Below are positions 22,212 to 35,700 of a stretch of DNA of 64,000 nucleotides, piece after piece. How positions within the stretch are numbered: the first letter of the stretch is position 1; each line of letters starts with the position of its first letter. The notes below the pieces were generated by a model, which saw only the letters and a list, made by a program, of their open reading frames with translations, was not told the origin of the DNA and searched no databases. This stretch comes from Ampullaceana balthica (Eukaryota; Mollusca; Gastropoda; Lymnaeidae): assembly GCA_944989445.1 (NCBI GenBank), contig CALYLW010000993.1, forward strand, positions 226,001 to 290,000, given 5' to 3'. The translations under genes were made by a program, and so were the position numbers.

Positions 22212-25200
22212 ACATTTTAAAATAAAATATAGCAATATACGCAGTGAAATCGCCGTCCCGTTATGTTTATGTAACGGCTGAGGCACTGGTGGGCGAAAGA
22301 GAAACTTCTACTAATTTCAAGAAATGGAAATATAAATCCGACAGATATATTTTAGCAATGTATGAATGTTTGGTCTGAATCAAATATTAATTACATCCAA
22401 GTAATTAAAAGTTCAGAATTTCGTTTGCATTAAATTTGCAGTCTCAGTCGGTCTCGAATGCCCTTTGCAGTCTGAGCGGTTTACGTTACTAGGCTTAGTA
22501 TTATGCAAATTAAAATTTGTTGTGCCTACGTACACATTCAGTCCAGACCCCCCTCCCCCGTACGCATCCATGCGCAAAATGCCGTTAATTGAAGAACCCC
22601 CCCTCCCTCCTCGCGTACGTAATATATGGATGGCCCCTAATCAATTGCACTCAATAAAGTAGAAATTTGTCACATTGAAATGCAGTCCTTTGCAGGGTTA
22701 TAGAGACATGGTAAAACTATATCATAAGGGTTAGAGTTGCCATATTAAATCATTTGTAAGGGTATGGAACATGGATCATTGTTCCCTCCAAGGTTCGTGT
22801 GCAAAATAATAAACTCGTGTGGTATATAAAATAATATCAGTAACATATAATGTCATGTACAAGTACAATTATCAGGATTCTTAACAAGAATGTGATTTTG
22901 CATAGGCTCCTCAATTATACAATATCCCAATGTTATATCATGAGGTCTACATTCATCTGATAAACTAAATAAAAGGGGGGAGGGGTTTGTTATGTTGAGA
23001 ATGTCTGTCTGCTTGCATTTCCAAATTGTGAGTGCTTTGATGATTTATCTTTTTGTTTCCGTGACATTTAAGCTAAATTGATGTTTGTCGCGTTAAGTGG
23101 TCACACCCTGCATTTCATATTATGCCAAAATAGGGTGGTTTCGTGTTTTGTTGGGTTGGCGCGTAATGCATTTTAATGATTTTTAATAAGATTAAAATCA
23201 TGTTCAACTATTTAATGGCGTTAGTTCGTCTTTGATAGTAATTGGCTTAACATCTTCTACAGACACTTTTACTTAGATTTCCACCTGAAAGTCAAGAAAA
23301 CAATTTAATTTTAATAAAACGTTCGTGACTCGCACTAATTTCAATTTCATTCTGGTTTTTGTGTGAGCTGTCACGAAAACCTGACTCGTTGCGTCTGGAC
23401 ACTTAAACACTCAATGTTTCAGCTTTATTATTTGTATAATTTGTATCCGAAACGTGCCAAATACACTTGTATTTAGACTTCTTACAGCTGCAGCTGACGG
23501 CGCGATGTCTTTTAATGACTATAATACCCGGCCTAAAATGAAACGTGTGTTGTTTAAAACACTTTAAAATATCAAGCGATCGGAAACAACAAGATTAATC
23601 GCTCTATAAAGGCATCTTGAGAACGAAATGAAAGGGCTAGTTAGTGAAGAGCTCTCAAAATTTGGAGAAGATAAAAGTCAAGCTGAGAGACTTGATAATT
23701 GGCAGGAAATAACTCCCTCCACGTGATGCCACGAGGACTAAATCTCGATAAATTGCACTCGTTGTTTCAAAGCAAAAAATAAAAATAAATAAATAAAATA
23801 ATTTAAATAAAATATAAAATAAAAATATCTTAAGATTCATGGGTCCTCAACGGGTCGTGCTTGTCTTCTCGTTTTTTTCCCCCACAAAATATTTTTTGTA
23901 CAAAGTCACAAGAAAGTTGAATAGTTCCCAGCATCAGAGATTTTATTATTGTTAAAAGTCACGAACTTATTACCAGGTTGAAAAGAAATATGTTCCCATA
24001 GGAAACATGTGAATTGGTTGGTAGAATAATAAATAATTTCACTGAGTTTCGGGTGGGAGGGGGGTGGTCTATTTTTTGGTATGTTTAAACTCTTATGTGA
24101 CAGTGTAGGTAGCAATTCGGTTAAATCAATAAACTATAGCAGTTTGGTGTTTGAATTGGTTGGTTTACTTCGCACAAACGAACATACAAACATCTACCTA
24201 AGTTAAATGTACTCGGTATAAAGCTAACCATAACAAAACTCAAAATTATAGCATGTTGAGTTGACATGTGATACCTGGTCATGTATGTGCAAAATATGCT
24301 TTGCCGCCAAAAATATGATCTATACTCAGAACCCAGAGGTACAGCTGGCAGTACTACCAGTTTTGGTCCAATGAAATAATAAAATTTAAAAAAATAATAT
24401 TGTAAATTTGAGCCAATCTATTCATTAATAAATAATATTTAAACAAAAATAAAACACAGACGCTGTAAAAGTATTACATTTATTGTTTTTCAACCTATCA
24501 TCCGCACCAGTGCTACATTGAAGCTGCGCGGTCACACCATTGCTAGAGATGCCGCGCTGTAGTGTTGAGTAACCGGGCAGTTCATTTTTAAGCCTGCGTG
24601 TTGATCTTGACTCTAAAAGACGTTTATACTGTGTTGCGTTTTTACGTTTTCTACATTTAAGAATACTTAATAATAATATTATAACAGCGTGCGGCGTGCC
24701 TATATCCCCCACTCCCCCTCCCCCACCGATCTTTATATAATGTCCATGATGTCAAATTGTACTTAATTGTTAATATTTTCAAAATTATACTTTATTTTAA
24801 AAATGTCATTTAAATTATATATAATTTCAAAGCATTGTACGTATATCTGTTAGAATTGTAACACCTTAGATTTAGGTCAGGTGCAGTGGTGATTTAAAAT
24901 GTATTTTTAAAAACTAAATGGCATTATAATTATAACTCTACAGAATACCTTCTCATTCTCTTAATGTTTATTGTATAATATTAATTTATTATAATTATTA
25001 TTACCTTTCATACACAATGTGACTAGTTATGTATCGAATTGGCTCTGTGACCCGTCCTTGCGTAGAGAGAACCACTGCAGGTCTTCCCTTCCTTGCAGAA
25101 GTCGCCCAATTAATTGGGGGACCGTGTTTACTTTAATTTACTTTTCCCACGAGTCGTCTCCCTATCTCAAAAACTCTCATGATAACGAGTATTTATGATT

Positions 25201-25975
25201 AGCCCATTCCTCGTTAGGCACAAGTTAAAAAAAAATATTTGAAAATAGGGGACATAATTTACTCATAACATACACAGGCATGATCTCCGTGCTTTGCATA
25301 GGCGTAGGCCTCATAGTGCTTTAGTTGCTAAACATGACATAAGTTTATAAGGTTGTTGAACCCGTGCAAAGTCTAACCGTCGCCTTCAACCCATTCTTGT
25401 AATCGGCTGACAGTTGTCGCGCACATACAAGTCGTGACCAACTTAGTATTTTTGATCTTGACTTCTGTCCCTCGTGCTAATACATGCAATTTACATTATA
25501 TACAGATTAAAAAGTAGCCTATAATTTTTTTATCACAATTTCAATTTTATTCCAATTTAATTTTGCTCCTTTAAAGATACAAGTATATTTTTTTTAATTA
25601 ACTAAATAACTGCACAACCTCCACTTCCCCTCCTGATATATAACATCCCTCTTGGGTGTCCCAAACGACGATTGCTATCCCCCCCCCCACTTAAAAAAAA
25701 CAGGTGTAAATAAATTATGATTTTGTTTTTAAATGTTTTATCGATGGGTAAAGATTCTATTAATTCATTTTAAAAATTTTGGGTTGGTATCTCAACAAGA
25801 AGAAGGCAAAGTTTAATTGAAATAATCAGTTTGACACAATGCATCATCATCATTGTAAACGACTTATTCGACTTCAAACACGACCGGTTCATTACAAGAC
25901 ACGACCCCTTCAACGCCATAAACGATCCCTTCTTCATGCAGTAACCATTTATCGTTGGAAAAAACTGCTCTCCTA
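22212..25975. other. Intergenic, no gene recognised
   Basis: AT-rich, with short poly-C or poly-G tracts (22550, 22975, 24055, 24710, 25680). The longest open frames here are under 100 codons and have no recognisable domains. Confidence 0.45.
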
Positions 25976-25977
25976 TA

Positions 25978-26065
25978 CAGTCGGCTGGATAGCGAAGTCA
26001 ATAATGCGCTCGCCTCAAAAGCTGAGGGGAGTGGGATCTATCCGACGTTAAGGCCACAATAAAAA
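25978..26065 (+). mobile_element. tRNA-like SINE head fragment
   Basis: CGGCTGGATAGCGAAG is followed at tRNA-like spacing by a degenerate B box (GGGATCTATCC). It is probably a decayed tRNA-derived promoter and not a functional tRNA, since no acceptor stem pairs. Confidence 0.35.
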
Positions 26066-26237
26066 ATGTTGATGAATGACTATTGCTAATAAAAGTCCTC
26101 CGCTGATCTGGAGAGGAGATGGGCGCCGCCAGATCTACCAAGTCCCGAGAAAGCTCTAATGGAAACATTAGAACCCCCCTACGACCACAAGGTTATGGGA
26201 CACAAAAAAAAATCTCATACGCCATTTCATACTCTAG

Positions 26238-26450
26238 CAGATGGTCTAAGTCGTCTAAGTGGTAGCGCACTGGACTATCGATCCGAGGCAGATCCCGAGT
26301 CGCGGGTTCGAGCCCGGGTACTGGCAAGGCCACTGGGGCATTGTGCTGGCCACACATTCCCCTGCTCGTTAGTGGTGGCTAAAAACTTGTGAACGCTACA
26401 TCACTTGCCCCATACATAGTCCCCCATGGCCTGGAAAGGGGGTCATTTAT
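26238..26450 (+). mobile_element. tRNA-headed SINE, third head with the second body type
   Basis: Head with A-box-like TCTAAGTGGTAGCG and B box GGGTTCGAGCCC, then body GGGGCATTGTGCTGGCCACAC and CACTTGCCCCATACATAG. The body matches the 20021 copy while the head differs. Confidence 0.8.
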
Positions 26451-26960
26451 TAGGTAATCTAGTGGTATTTTCTATAAATTTAAAATATCGATTATGTTTT
26501 TAAAGTTTCTTCAAAAAAGTGTTTTTCGTTTCCAGGTCGATTTTTCGCATCCCGTAAATATGTTCAGTTACTGGTGATTGTTAAGTGATAAAGTGTTTTA
26601 TGACTGCAATCATGCCAGGTAGAAAATAACTCATTGAAAAGGGTATGGGTAAGTCGGAAAAAAGACGCAAAACAAAGCAACGAAGTTTCACATTCTTTAC
26701 TTACTTACTTCTTGTTGTCTATGTTTGTTCCCCGAAGGAAATAACGAATTTTTGGCGAATATTCGTTGTTTTGTTGCGTCTCTTTCTAGTATTCATTTAA
26801 CATAAATATTGGTCCAAGGGGAAGTAGGGATTGTGGACAAGTTACAATTTCGCATTCGTTTAATGTATTATATTATGTTTATTAAACAAAAGTAGTGTAA
26901 TGTTAATGTGTTTTATTGATATCGTGTAATTCCACTGTCTGGCCCGGCGAATTACTTTTT

Positions 26961-27388
26961 AAATCCCTTAATTAAATTAGAAATCTTGTCGTCATGTCAT
27001 CTCTGTCAGTCGCGGGCTGGCGGAAAAAAACTAAAGTAAAAAATGACACACTTCCCGTGGTGCCATCGAGCTGAAATTTTGCACATAGACTCGTGTCACC
27101 TAACAATGCATCGTATCAAAATTTCAGATCGATCGAATGTACCGTAATTAAATTAATGCATTTTTAGTTTATCACTATATAACTCAATGTAGCGTCTGTT
27201 TTTGTTTACAATCACATGTCCCTTGCTTGAGTTCACGCCAGCCATCGATGACCACACCTCCTCCCCCCCTTCCCCGGTTTTACAGCAAGGGGAGATCAGT
27301 CAGTTTCAGTCTGTAAATTTTTGTCTCGTGTTGCGTATTATATTGAACATATCAATACTTTGAGTTGTTTCTCATATATAAGGGATTT
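26961..27388. mobile_element. AAATCCCTTA-ended MITE, copy 1
   Basis: Inverted ends AAATCCCTTA and TAAGGGATTT. The interior is shared with 36175-36605, including CACTTCCCGT, ACCTAACAATGCATCGT and AGATCGATCGAA. No coding capacity. Confidence 0.8.
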
Positions 27389-28077
27389 ATAGTCAAAAAC
27401 TTTGTTTTTAAATCCCTTATTACCCAGTGATGTCAACGAACCCGAGCTCGGTGGGCTCCTTTCGTTCAGCTGTGGTATATGCTCCTGCCACTTCGCCCCC
27501 CATTCCCCCCCCCTGTTGGTAAGCGCCGTGGGTTAGGGTAGCTTGTTAGACGCCGCACAGGAGCAAACTACCAGTGACATCAATGATCCACCAAAAACAT
27601 ACAGGCAGCCCTTGACTATTATAAAGTAGGGCTGCGGAAATTAACAATTTATTAATCGATTTATCACAAAAAATCTTAATGGATTAAAATTAATTTGATC
27701 ATTTTTTTCCAATTTATTAATACATGTAATATATATTTTTTGTTACTTACATACTTTTCCCTCGTATTATTATTATAATTTATTTAGACGTGCATACCTA
27801 AACAAAATGGTTTATTATCCTTATTTCTTGCATAGCAGAACGAATTTGCTGTGTTAGGTCAGAAAATTTGGGAGCCATGAAATTACCGCGACTTAACAGA
27901 TTTCGCGAAATAATGAATCGCAACTTAATGGGATCTATCTATGCGTTATAAAAATATAAATTATCGCATTTATAATAATAGATTAAATTTTGTTTTGATT
28001 AATCGAAAAAAATATTTAATTTCTACCTGCCATATTTTAAAGATATCTTGTGAATTGTAACAGTATCACTGTGATAC

Positions 28078-28131
28078 CATGCAATACCATACCATACCAT
28101 GCCATGCCATACCATGCCATGCCATACCATC
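28078..28131. repeat. (CCATA/CCATG)n microsatellite
   Basis: About ten 5-bp units mixing CCATA and CCATG, directly visible. Confidence 0.9.
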
Positions 28132-31104
28132 ACTGTGATATACTATATAGCATCTTAAAAATAACGTGGTTATATAGAGAGCCTACATAATTTATTTTTT
28201 TAAAAATACAATGCATATTAAAAAATTCTTATCCTTAAAGCGCTGCAGTTTTCAGTTATGCTTATAGTAAACATTAAAATGTATGATAACATTTGTGTGG
28301 ACGCGCTGTTGTGTCTGTGGGGGGTGCTGTGCTATTTTCAAAATAAAACGTTTCCAGTATAGACGTTCAAACTTTAGTTGAAGAGAATATAACTTTATCT
28401 CCTTGTCTAACACACAAATGGTCACAAATGTAATGCTGAGCTCCGCATCATCGAGAAGTGTAAAGATGAGATCAAATCAATTCTTAATAAATGAGGCTGT
28501 TTCTTTTGTTGTTTATTTAAATTAAAAAATGTAGTCTAGCATAACATTTATTGGTTGCAAGTAGGCCCTATGGTCATATCTCGGGACACTAAAACCAACC
28601 TATAATTTGCCGTTTGTGAGAATCACTGAAGACACCACTATCGCACCTGGCTTAGGGCCAGCTCCCCTAACAAGTGCAGGATGGCAGGTAAAGCCGACTC
28701 GCAGCTGATGAAATGGCTGTTGGGTTTGGGTTGTGGTTTGGGTGGGGGGAGGGGTTAGGGACAAGTCCCGTTGTTTAATCAGTTGAAGGGGATGGGGCAG
28801 CGCGCACGGTTTTAAGGGGTGGTAGGCTGCAGTCTAAACAAGACAGATCGGGGGGGGGGAGAGAAAGAGGGTGGTGTCCTGAGGAGGGGCGGTTTAAACA
28901 AAATCTAGGCATGCTTTGTAATGTCTTGTTAGTTTTTGTGTGTTTGTATAGCGGGAGCCTGGGCGGACGGTTGGAGGTGGACAGGAAAAAATGGTTGGTT
29001 TGTGGGAAGAAGGAAGGGGGGGGGGTTTGCCAGATGGATTTGTGAGGTGTCAGCAGCCAGATTAAAAATGGAAAGGAAAAGTGTGTATTTGTATAGATGG
29101 CGAACCCTTTTAGCATAGTTCAGGCCACATAGTCACATAGACCTGCCTTGGGAAATTGGCACTGAAAAGAATGCCGCTAAATATAATTTTAAAATAAACA
29201 TTTAAAAAACAAAAAACAATTTGAAACATTGGTTTCTTGATGGTAGAGAAATAAATTTTGTATAATAATATAATGAAATACTGTGAGAAATATATAGTCT
29301 TAAAAAGTTTAGTAACATTTGATGATATTAGTTTGTGGGAAAACTTATTGTAAAATATTTATTAAAATTAAAATATTAATAAATAAATTTTCCCACAAGG
29401 CGTAATTTTTTGGTTAACTCCACTTTTGTTTCCCAGCATGGATGTTGTAATTGATAAAAATGGTGACTTGTTAAATAAAACATGGTTTAAGTCAAGTATA
29501 AGCTGCACTAAAAGTGTTAGCGATAAATGTTCTGAGTCCGTATCTAATTGCTGAATTGCTATGAAATCATGAGTGAGGAAATTTAGGTAAATGTATAATG
29601 TATAATAAATTAATGAAGTGTTTTGAATTGTGAATAAAATATTTAACAATGTGTGCTTTTTAACTGGTAGCCAAATGCTTTCTTTCCATAACATGTTTTC
29701 TTTTGAGTAATATAAATTTAATAAAGGTTGACTTAATTTACTCCAAAAAATCTTGAATAAAAGTGAGTTATGATGAAAATGAAACTGGTTGTCAGGTTGG
29801 CCGGTTGGCTATTTTCCTTTTTATTAGTGTGTTAAAAAAAACTTGGCTATTTATCTGTTAAGTTTATGTTATAAACTAGATGCCAGGTAACCTGGAAACT
29901 TTTCAAAATTTTGTAATCAGGAACAAGACGAAGACAAAACAGTTCTAGGGTCATATGTTTAAAATTTTTAACATCTTTTATGTAGCATTAGTCTGTTGTT
30001 CAAAGATATAAAATTATAAAAGAAGAATATTGCCTATTTATAGAATTAAAACTGACTCCAATAATGTTAGGTATGCACTTCTTGGGCTTCCAACAGCTTT
30101 ACAGTTTTTTTCAGGTCCATAAATGGGGATTTTGAAAACCAGTAAATTGTATATTTAATTATTTTTTTCCACTTCTAAATTACTTAAATTAAAGGAGCAA
30201 ACATAATGTGGGGGAGACTGCAATCTGGCGTATAGATAAATATATGCCTAACATGCAAACATGAACTATTTGTTTGTTGAAGAAGGCTCTTTGCTGAAAC
30301 GTTAGCTACGTCTTGTCAGGCTCACTCATACCCTGTTTGCGTGTTACCCATCTACTTACATTAAATGTTTCCTCTGTTTAAAAAAAAATATATTATTAAT
30401 CGCATTTATGAGCTTTTCTCAGTATGGTGCCACACAATTGTAGAAGTTCACACTGCAGTTTAATCTATATGAGTTTCAGGATGAATCCTGTTTCTTGAAA
30501 ACACAAGAAAGAGCTTGTATAATTCTAGAAATTCTTTTAAAAGGTTTTAACCTAGTACCTATTTATTTGAAGCCATTATGTGATAGTAAACTGGGGTTGA
30601 GATGAACTTTTGCAGTAAAAAATATGACAAACAGTCTTCGAAATAAACTTTTGTGCCTTACGTTTTTGTTAAAAGTTTGGTTAATTTGCAAAATTTTGTG
30701 ATCCCATACTTTTAGTTTAAGCATTGGAGTTTGAGAGAAATGGCTTATGTCTTATGCTTCATAAGTAGGTTTTTCTTGTTTGTTCAGATGTAGTCTACAT
30801 ACTGCCTAAAACTATTACTTGTACATACTGTTGAATATTATTTCTAATAAAATACTCTGCTTAAATTAGAGGTTATCTAATTTGTTCTAATTCACATTGA
30901 AAGATAAGTTAAGATTAGATAAGAAGATAAAAATTTAATGCATAATCATAAGACTAATGACTAGCTACAGTAGGTCCTAGTTATTAGTAAAATCTCCACC
31001 AAGATAGCATTGTCTAATTTTTCTGAATTGAAACACATGATGTGCAATGATACATACGTTTTTTTTCTAAGATTCTAAGAAATATTTATATGAGATATTT
31101 AATG

Positions 31105-31820
31105 CAGGGGTGTCCAAACTTTTTGCAAAGAGGGCCTTATTCCATGAAGTAAAAATATTAGAGGGCCGGATAAAGATAATAAACACAAATTACATAGTTT
31201 AAGAATGAGTTATGGGCTTTTCAGTTATATATAATATATACAGTACATAAATCATATACACTTATATATTGTACTTATACACACAATTATATGTGGTTAT
31301 TTTTACGAGTGATATTTTATGGGGACAAAAATGGGGAAAATACTATCGCAATTTTAGAGATTTTATTCCCTCATTAGAAATTACTAATATACTATGCACC
31401 TCCCAATAGATAAACCGTGTCAAATATAATTAGAGCAGAAAATTTTGTGTTAAAAATTTTGATGTAAAAACTGTTAAATTTTTTTTTACCTACACAACAT
31501 TTCTTTCTTTTTTCAATTTGCCAAAAATAAATTACAGCATTGGTTTGTGCCATTAGACGTTATCAAAATTTGTACACATAATAAAATAACTTTATCATCT
31601 TTTTTTGTAATCAATATCCACATTGATAACAATAAAATGTCATCAATTGATGACATTGTATTTTGTAATCAAAACAGCACATAATTTCGGCTTTTCTTAT
31701 AAAAATAAAATAATGTTTTTTGCAACCTTAAAAAAATCCCCCGATTCAGTTAATTATTTAAGATGAGGCTGCGGGCCACTTAAAATTTAAATTTCTCTGG
31801 CCAGAATTTGGAAACCCCTG
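31105..31820. mobile_element. hAT MITE, 716 bp, perfect 8-bp duplication ATTTAATG
   Basis: Ends CAGGGGTGTCCAAACTTTTT and TTTGGAAACCCCTG. ATTTAATG lies directly outside each end (31097-31104 and 31821-31828). Subterminal GAGGGCC and GGGCCAC patches are typical of hAT MITEs. No transposase frame. Confidence 0.9.
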
Positions 31821-32324
31821 ATTTAATGTAAAAGAATTTATATAGTATATTTCTCTCTGATTATTTATTTAACATTGATTATTTTTCAATACTTAAAAAA
31901 TAAAGCTTTAAACCCCTTTTGCTATTGAGTCACTTTGACTTATTAACTTATCTTATATATTAAAAAAGTTTATTGCATGCTTATCAATTGTTTGTGTCGA
32001 GGCTTGCATTTTTATTAGAAATGTGAATATGGATAGTGTGTTGGTTTTCAGCGTTTGTTCAGACAACCCATTACATTTCCAATTTCCAGAGGGGAAGAAG
32101 GATGGTTTGTGTTTGTTCTTGCATGTGGAACAAGAACAGTTTTTTTTATCCCCCATATTCTAACTTACTTTCTGTTGACTTTTAGTTTAGAAGCAATTTA
32201 ACTCAATGTTTTCAGACTTGGTTCACTTTATTTCTGAATTTTTGGCGTTATTTTCTTCCATTCATTATCCCTTAAAAAGTTGTTTACATTTTATTTAAAA
32301 AACATTTTTTAAAATTTTCTCCAG

Positions 32325-32718
32325 CTGACCCACTTCTGCTGTTTGCCAACCATAAGGATGTCCAGATAATTGATGTGGCCAACCCCCGTGCCAACACCAC
32401 CATCATTATCTCTGGCTTAGAAGATTCTGCAGCTGTTGATTTCATCTATGATGAGCATGCCATCTACTGGACAGATGTCTCGTTGGAACACATCAAAGTG
32501 GTGTACCTAAATGACACCAAAAATCCAAAGGTTGTAGTCTCAGTGGGTTTGGTCTCTCCTGATGGGCTGGCTTGTGATTGGTTGGGAAGGAAATTGTATT
32601 GGACTGATTCTGAGACAAATCGCATTGAAGTCAGTAATTTGGATGGAGAGCATCGTAAAATTTTGTATTGGCAGCGATTAGACCAGCCCAGAGCCATAGC
32701 TTTAGACCCAGAAAATGG
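32325..32718 (+). CDS. LRP5/6: LRP5/6 exon 2 (propeller 1 start)
   Basis: Begins [20 protein letters not shown] after TTCTCCAG and ends DPENG with donor GG|GTATGT. Carries [29 protein letters not shown] and [19 protein letters not shown], nearly identical to vertebrate LRP6. This is the second coding exon in the vertebrate layout. Confidence 0.97.
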
Positions 32719-35700
32719 GTATGTAGTTTAAATACATTTTTTATAATGAGGTATTATTTAAAAAATTGTTTTTGATGATCCAGCTTTTTAATAATCATAA
32801 AGAATCAATATAAATAAAGATTATGTGACTTGTATAAAAAGGCTCAAATCAGTAGTTAGGAGTTCAAGAAATGTCTACATATAACTTTCTAGTGTAAAGA
32901 AGTCATATAAAAAAAAATTAGCTATTTAAGGGGAAAAATATATTGTCTGTACATTACATGCTCTTGATGGGATTACCAATTTATACAAACTTTCTGCTGG
33001 GACTGCAGGATAAATAATTAATTATAAGTTAAATATGTATATCTAAGCATGTTCACTGATGGTTTCCCCTAGATATATGTACTGGACTGACTGGGGAGAG
33101 ACACCAAAGATAGAAAAGGCGGGGATGGATGGCAATGAAGAGACAAGGTCCATCATCATCAGTGAGAACATTCATTGGCCAAATGGACTAACTATTGACT
33201 ATGGTGCATCAAAATTGTATTGGGCAGATGCCAAATTAAACCACATTCATAGGTGAGACATGATGCATGTGAAGTAAAATAAATATATTTTTAAAAAAAT
33301 GTTTTTATAAAATATATATACCATTCAAAATAGCACAAAATGAATATTTATATACAAGTATTTCTTAATGAAACTTGCGTTTCGGCATTTTCTCAAGTGT
33401 TTGATATCTAATTTTCCAAATTTTTTATTGAGTAAACAGCAGTGTCTAGAAAATAAACTTCATGTTACTTTTCCTTTAAACATATTTTACATCCTTTAAA
33501 CATTGTAACCAAAATGAAGTTTTTTATATCATTAATACCATTATGTTAATAGCTAATATTGTCAAAACCATATTTTGTCTCGTCAAATTTATACTAATTT
33601 AAAAATTCCATTGTTTCATTTCTTACTCAGCTGTGATTTTGATGGCAAAAACAGACGTGTTGTTGTTGAAGGCTCCTTACCCCATCCGTTTGCCTTGACC
33701 ATGTACGATGGCTACTTATACTGGACAGACTGGCACACCCGATCCATCCATGGATGTAACAAGTTGACAGGGATTAATTGTACAGTTGTTCTGGACAAGC
33801 TGTATGTTCCAATGGACATTCATGCATTTATGAGCAGCAGACAACCAAAAGGTAAGCACAGGTTACAAATTTTCTATATTGCATTCATTAAGTTCATTTT
33901 ATTGTTTGTTTACAAATGTATTTTTAGAAACAAATTAAAGTTTTATAGAAGCAAATAATACATTTTATATATTTAAATTAAAACCATATCACTTTTAGGA
34001 CATTGATAGCCTTATCAACATTTAATTTTAATCCTTTTTACACAATTAATTCTGAAGTCACACAAACAAAGGATATCTCATAATTATTATAATTATATAT
34101 TTGAATATTCTTTTGTTAAGTTCAGCTCTCTATTGATGTAAGCATTGAAGTGACCAGCACATTGTATTAAAAGTAAATAAACCTCATTGTGCACATGTCT
34201 GGTCAAATATTTTCAAAAACTTTCATTCTTGATATTTTTTTTTAAGAAAGAGAAAAACATATGTAGGGATAACAATGGGGACATTTTTAAAGGTTAATTC
34301 TGTATAACTGGATGTGACATCTCTAATCTCTCACTTCATGATAATTACATTTTTTTAAAAAACAACACCTTTACAGCAACAATTTAATAAATGATTCTTT
34401 TTATTAACAAGTTTTTTCTTTCTTTTTAAATACGCTAATTGATGGCATGGATGGCTCTTGGAAGTTCCAATAAATATTTTCAATACATTTTGACAATACT
34501 GATATTGTAGGAGTAATGCTGAAGATAATTTTGTGAATTGTTAAAATTTTCAAGTCCCTTATTATCTGTAAGCTTAGTTTAGTATCTTAATGTTTTGTGA
34601 TGTGACCCGATAATACTGATTTAAATAATAATTTAGTTTAAAATATGATTTGATGTGGTGGAAGAAAAAAAAGCATTTCTTTTAAAATATAACTTTTTTT
34701 TTCGCTGCCTGGATTTTCAGACCTAAAAAATGTTGGAGGTAAAGAATGGTTTAATGTTTGCTCAGATCATACAATTTGAATGAATTACTACTTTTCTTTC
34801 TACCTCATAATCTGTTGTCATAACCCCTACATAGTAATCATATTAAACCTTGTCATCACTATTCTCTCAAAGTTAAGTAGAAAAAAAATAAAATTAAAAA
34901 AAAACAACTGATTTGCTAGCTGAATTTTTTGAAAGGAGCTTACATGAAAGTAATGTCTTCTGCCATATATAGTCTGACAATCAACAACTTGGCATGAAAA
35001 GCTTTTTTTAAAAAAAGATTTAACTTGGGAAATAATGAAAGAATGCAAATGCCAACAAATGTATTTATGGAAAATTGATAGGAAAGTTGCAGATATCCAT
35101 TCTGCATTGGCCTTAATTTGAATTTAACTAATGCATAACCCAACGACAGCATAATATTGATATCTAGCTACTTCAGTCAAATTCTCCTGTCTCTCTGCCC
35201 CTAAAATGATGTTGTTTTTTATGAAGAAGTTAATATAAGGTGCACATTCATTAATTGCTACTGTTTGTCAGTGCGTCCTATAAAAAAGGTTATTAAATGA
35301 TTTATTTCTTACAGCAAGTTTAAAACAGAGAATTACTTATTGTTTTTCTTTATTGTATTATTGGTTCAATTTAATCTATGACACATCTAAATTACTTTTT
35401 TATGTGATAAATATAGTTCAGCATAAATTCAAAGTGTTATTAACAGAGTCTAAAAAATACACTGAAACTGATTTCAACTTATCAAGCTCAGAAAAATCAG
35501 GGCAAAACTGAATACAATCCTCAAATTCTACTTCTGTGTGTTCCAACCTTGGGTTTGAAACCCAAATCAGGTTACCAGCTGAAACAATAAATAAAAATAA
35601 TAATTTTAATAATTTTCTAAATAAAGTTTGAATAATATAATCAGTGTTTGATTTTATATAATAATTTTAAAACTAGCATGTGTCACTTTTCCCCTTAATA

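Larger units (their letters stand above)
27620..32324. other. Region upstream of LRP5/6 exon 2 (probable first intron or intergenic)
   Basis: Contains a CCATA/CCATG microsatellite (28080-28131), G-rich tracts at 28740-29040 and a hAT MITE (31105-31820). No exon encoding a convincing LRP5/6 signal peptide was found. Confidence 0.5.

Noticed and set aside
27479..27518. Possible LRP5/6 signal-peptide exon: MLLPLRPPFPPPV, ending in the right phase before GGTAAGC
   Set aside because: Phase fits, but the peptide is proline-rich and too short and weakly hydrophobic for a signal peptide. The poly-C content is low-complexity. The true exon is probably elsewhere or outside the window.
28775..29116. 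113-codon minus-strand frame, proline/serine-rich
   Set aside because: Composition follows from G-rich simple sequence on the plus strand; no domain, splice context or conservation evidence.
30275..30306. Hammerhead-ribozyme-like core (TTGAAGA ... GAAAC) of the type found in retroelements
   Set aside because: The core C is replaced by T and the intervening stem forms only about two pairs. Flanking stems I and III are not evident.
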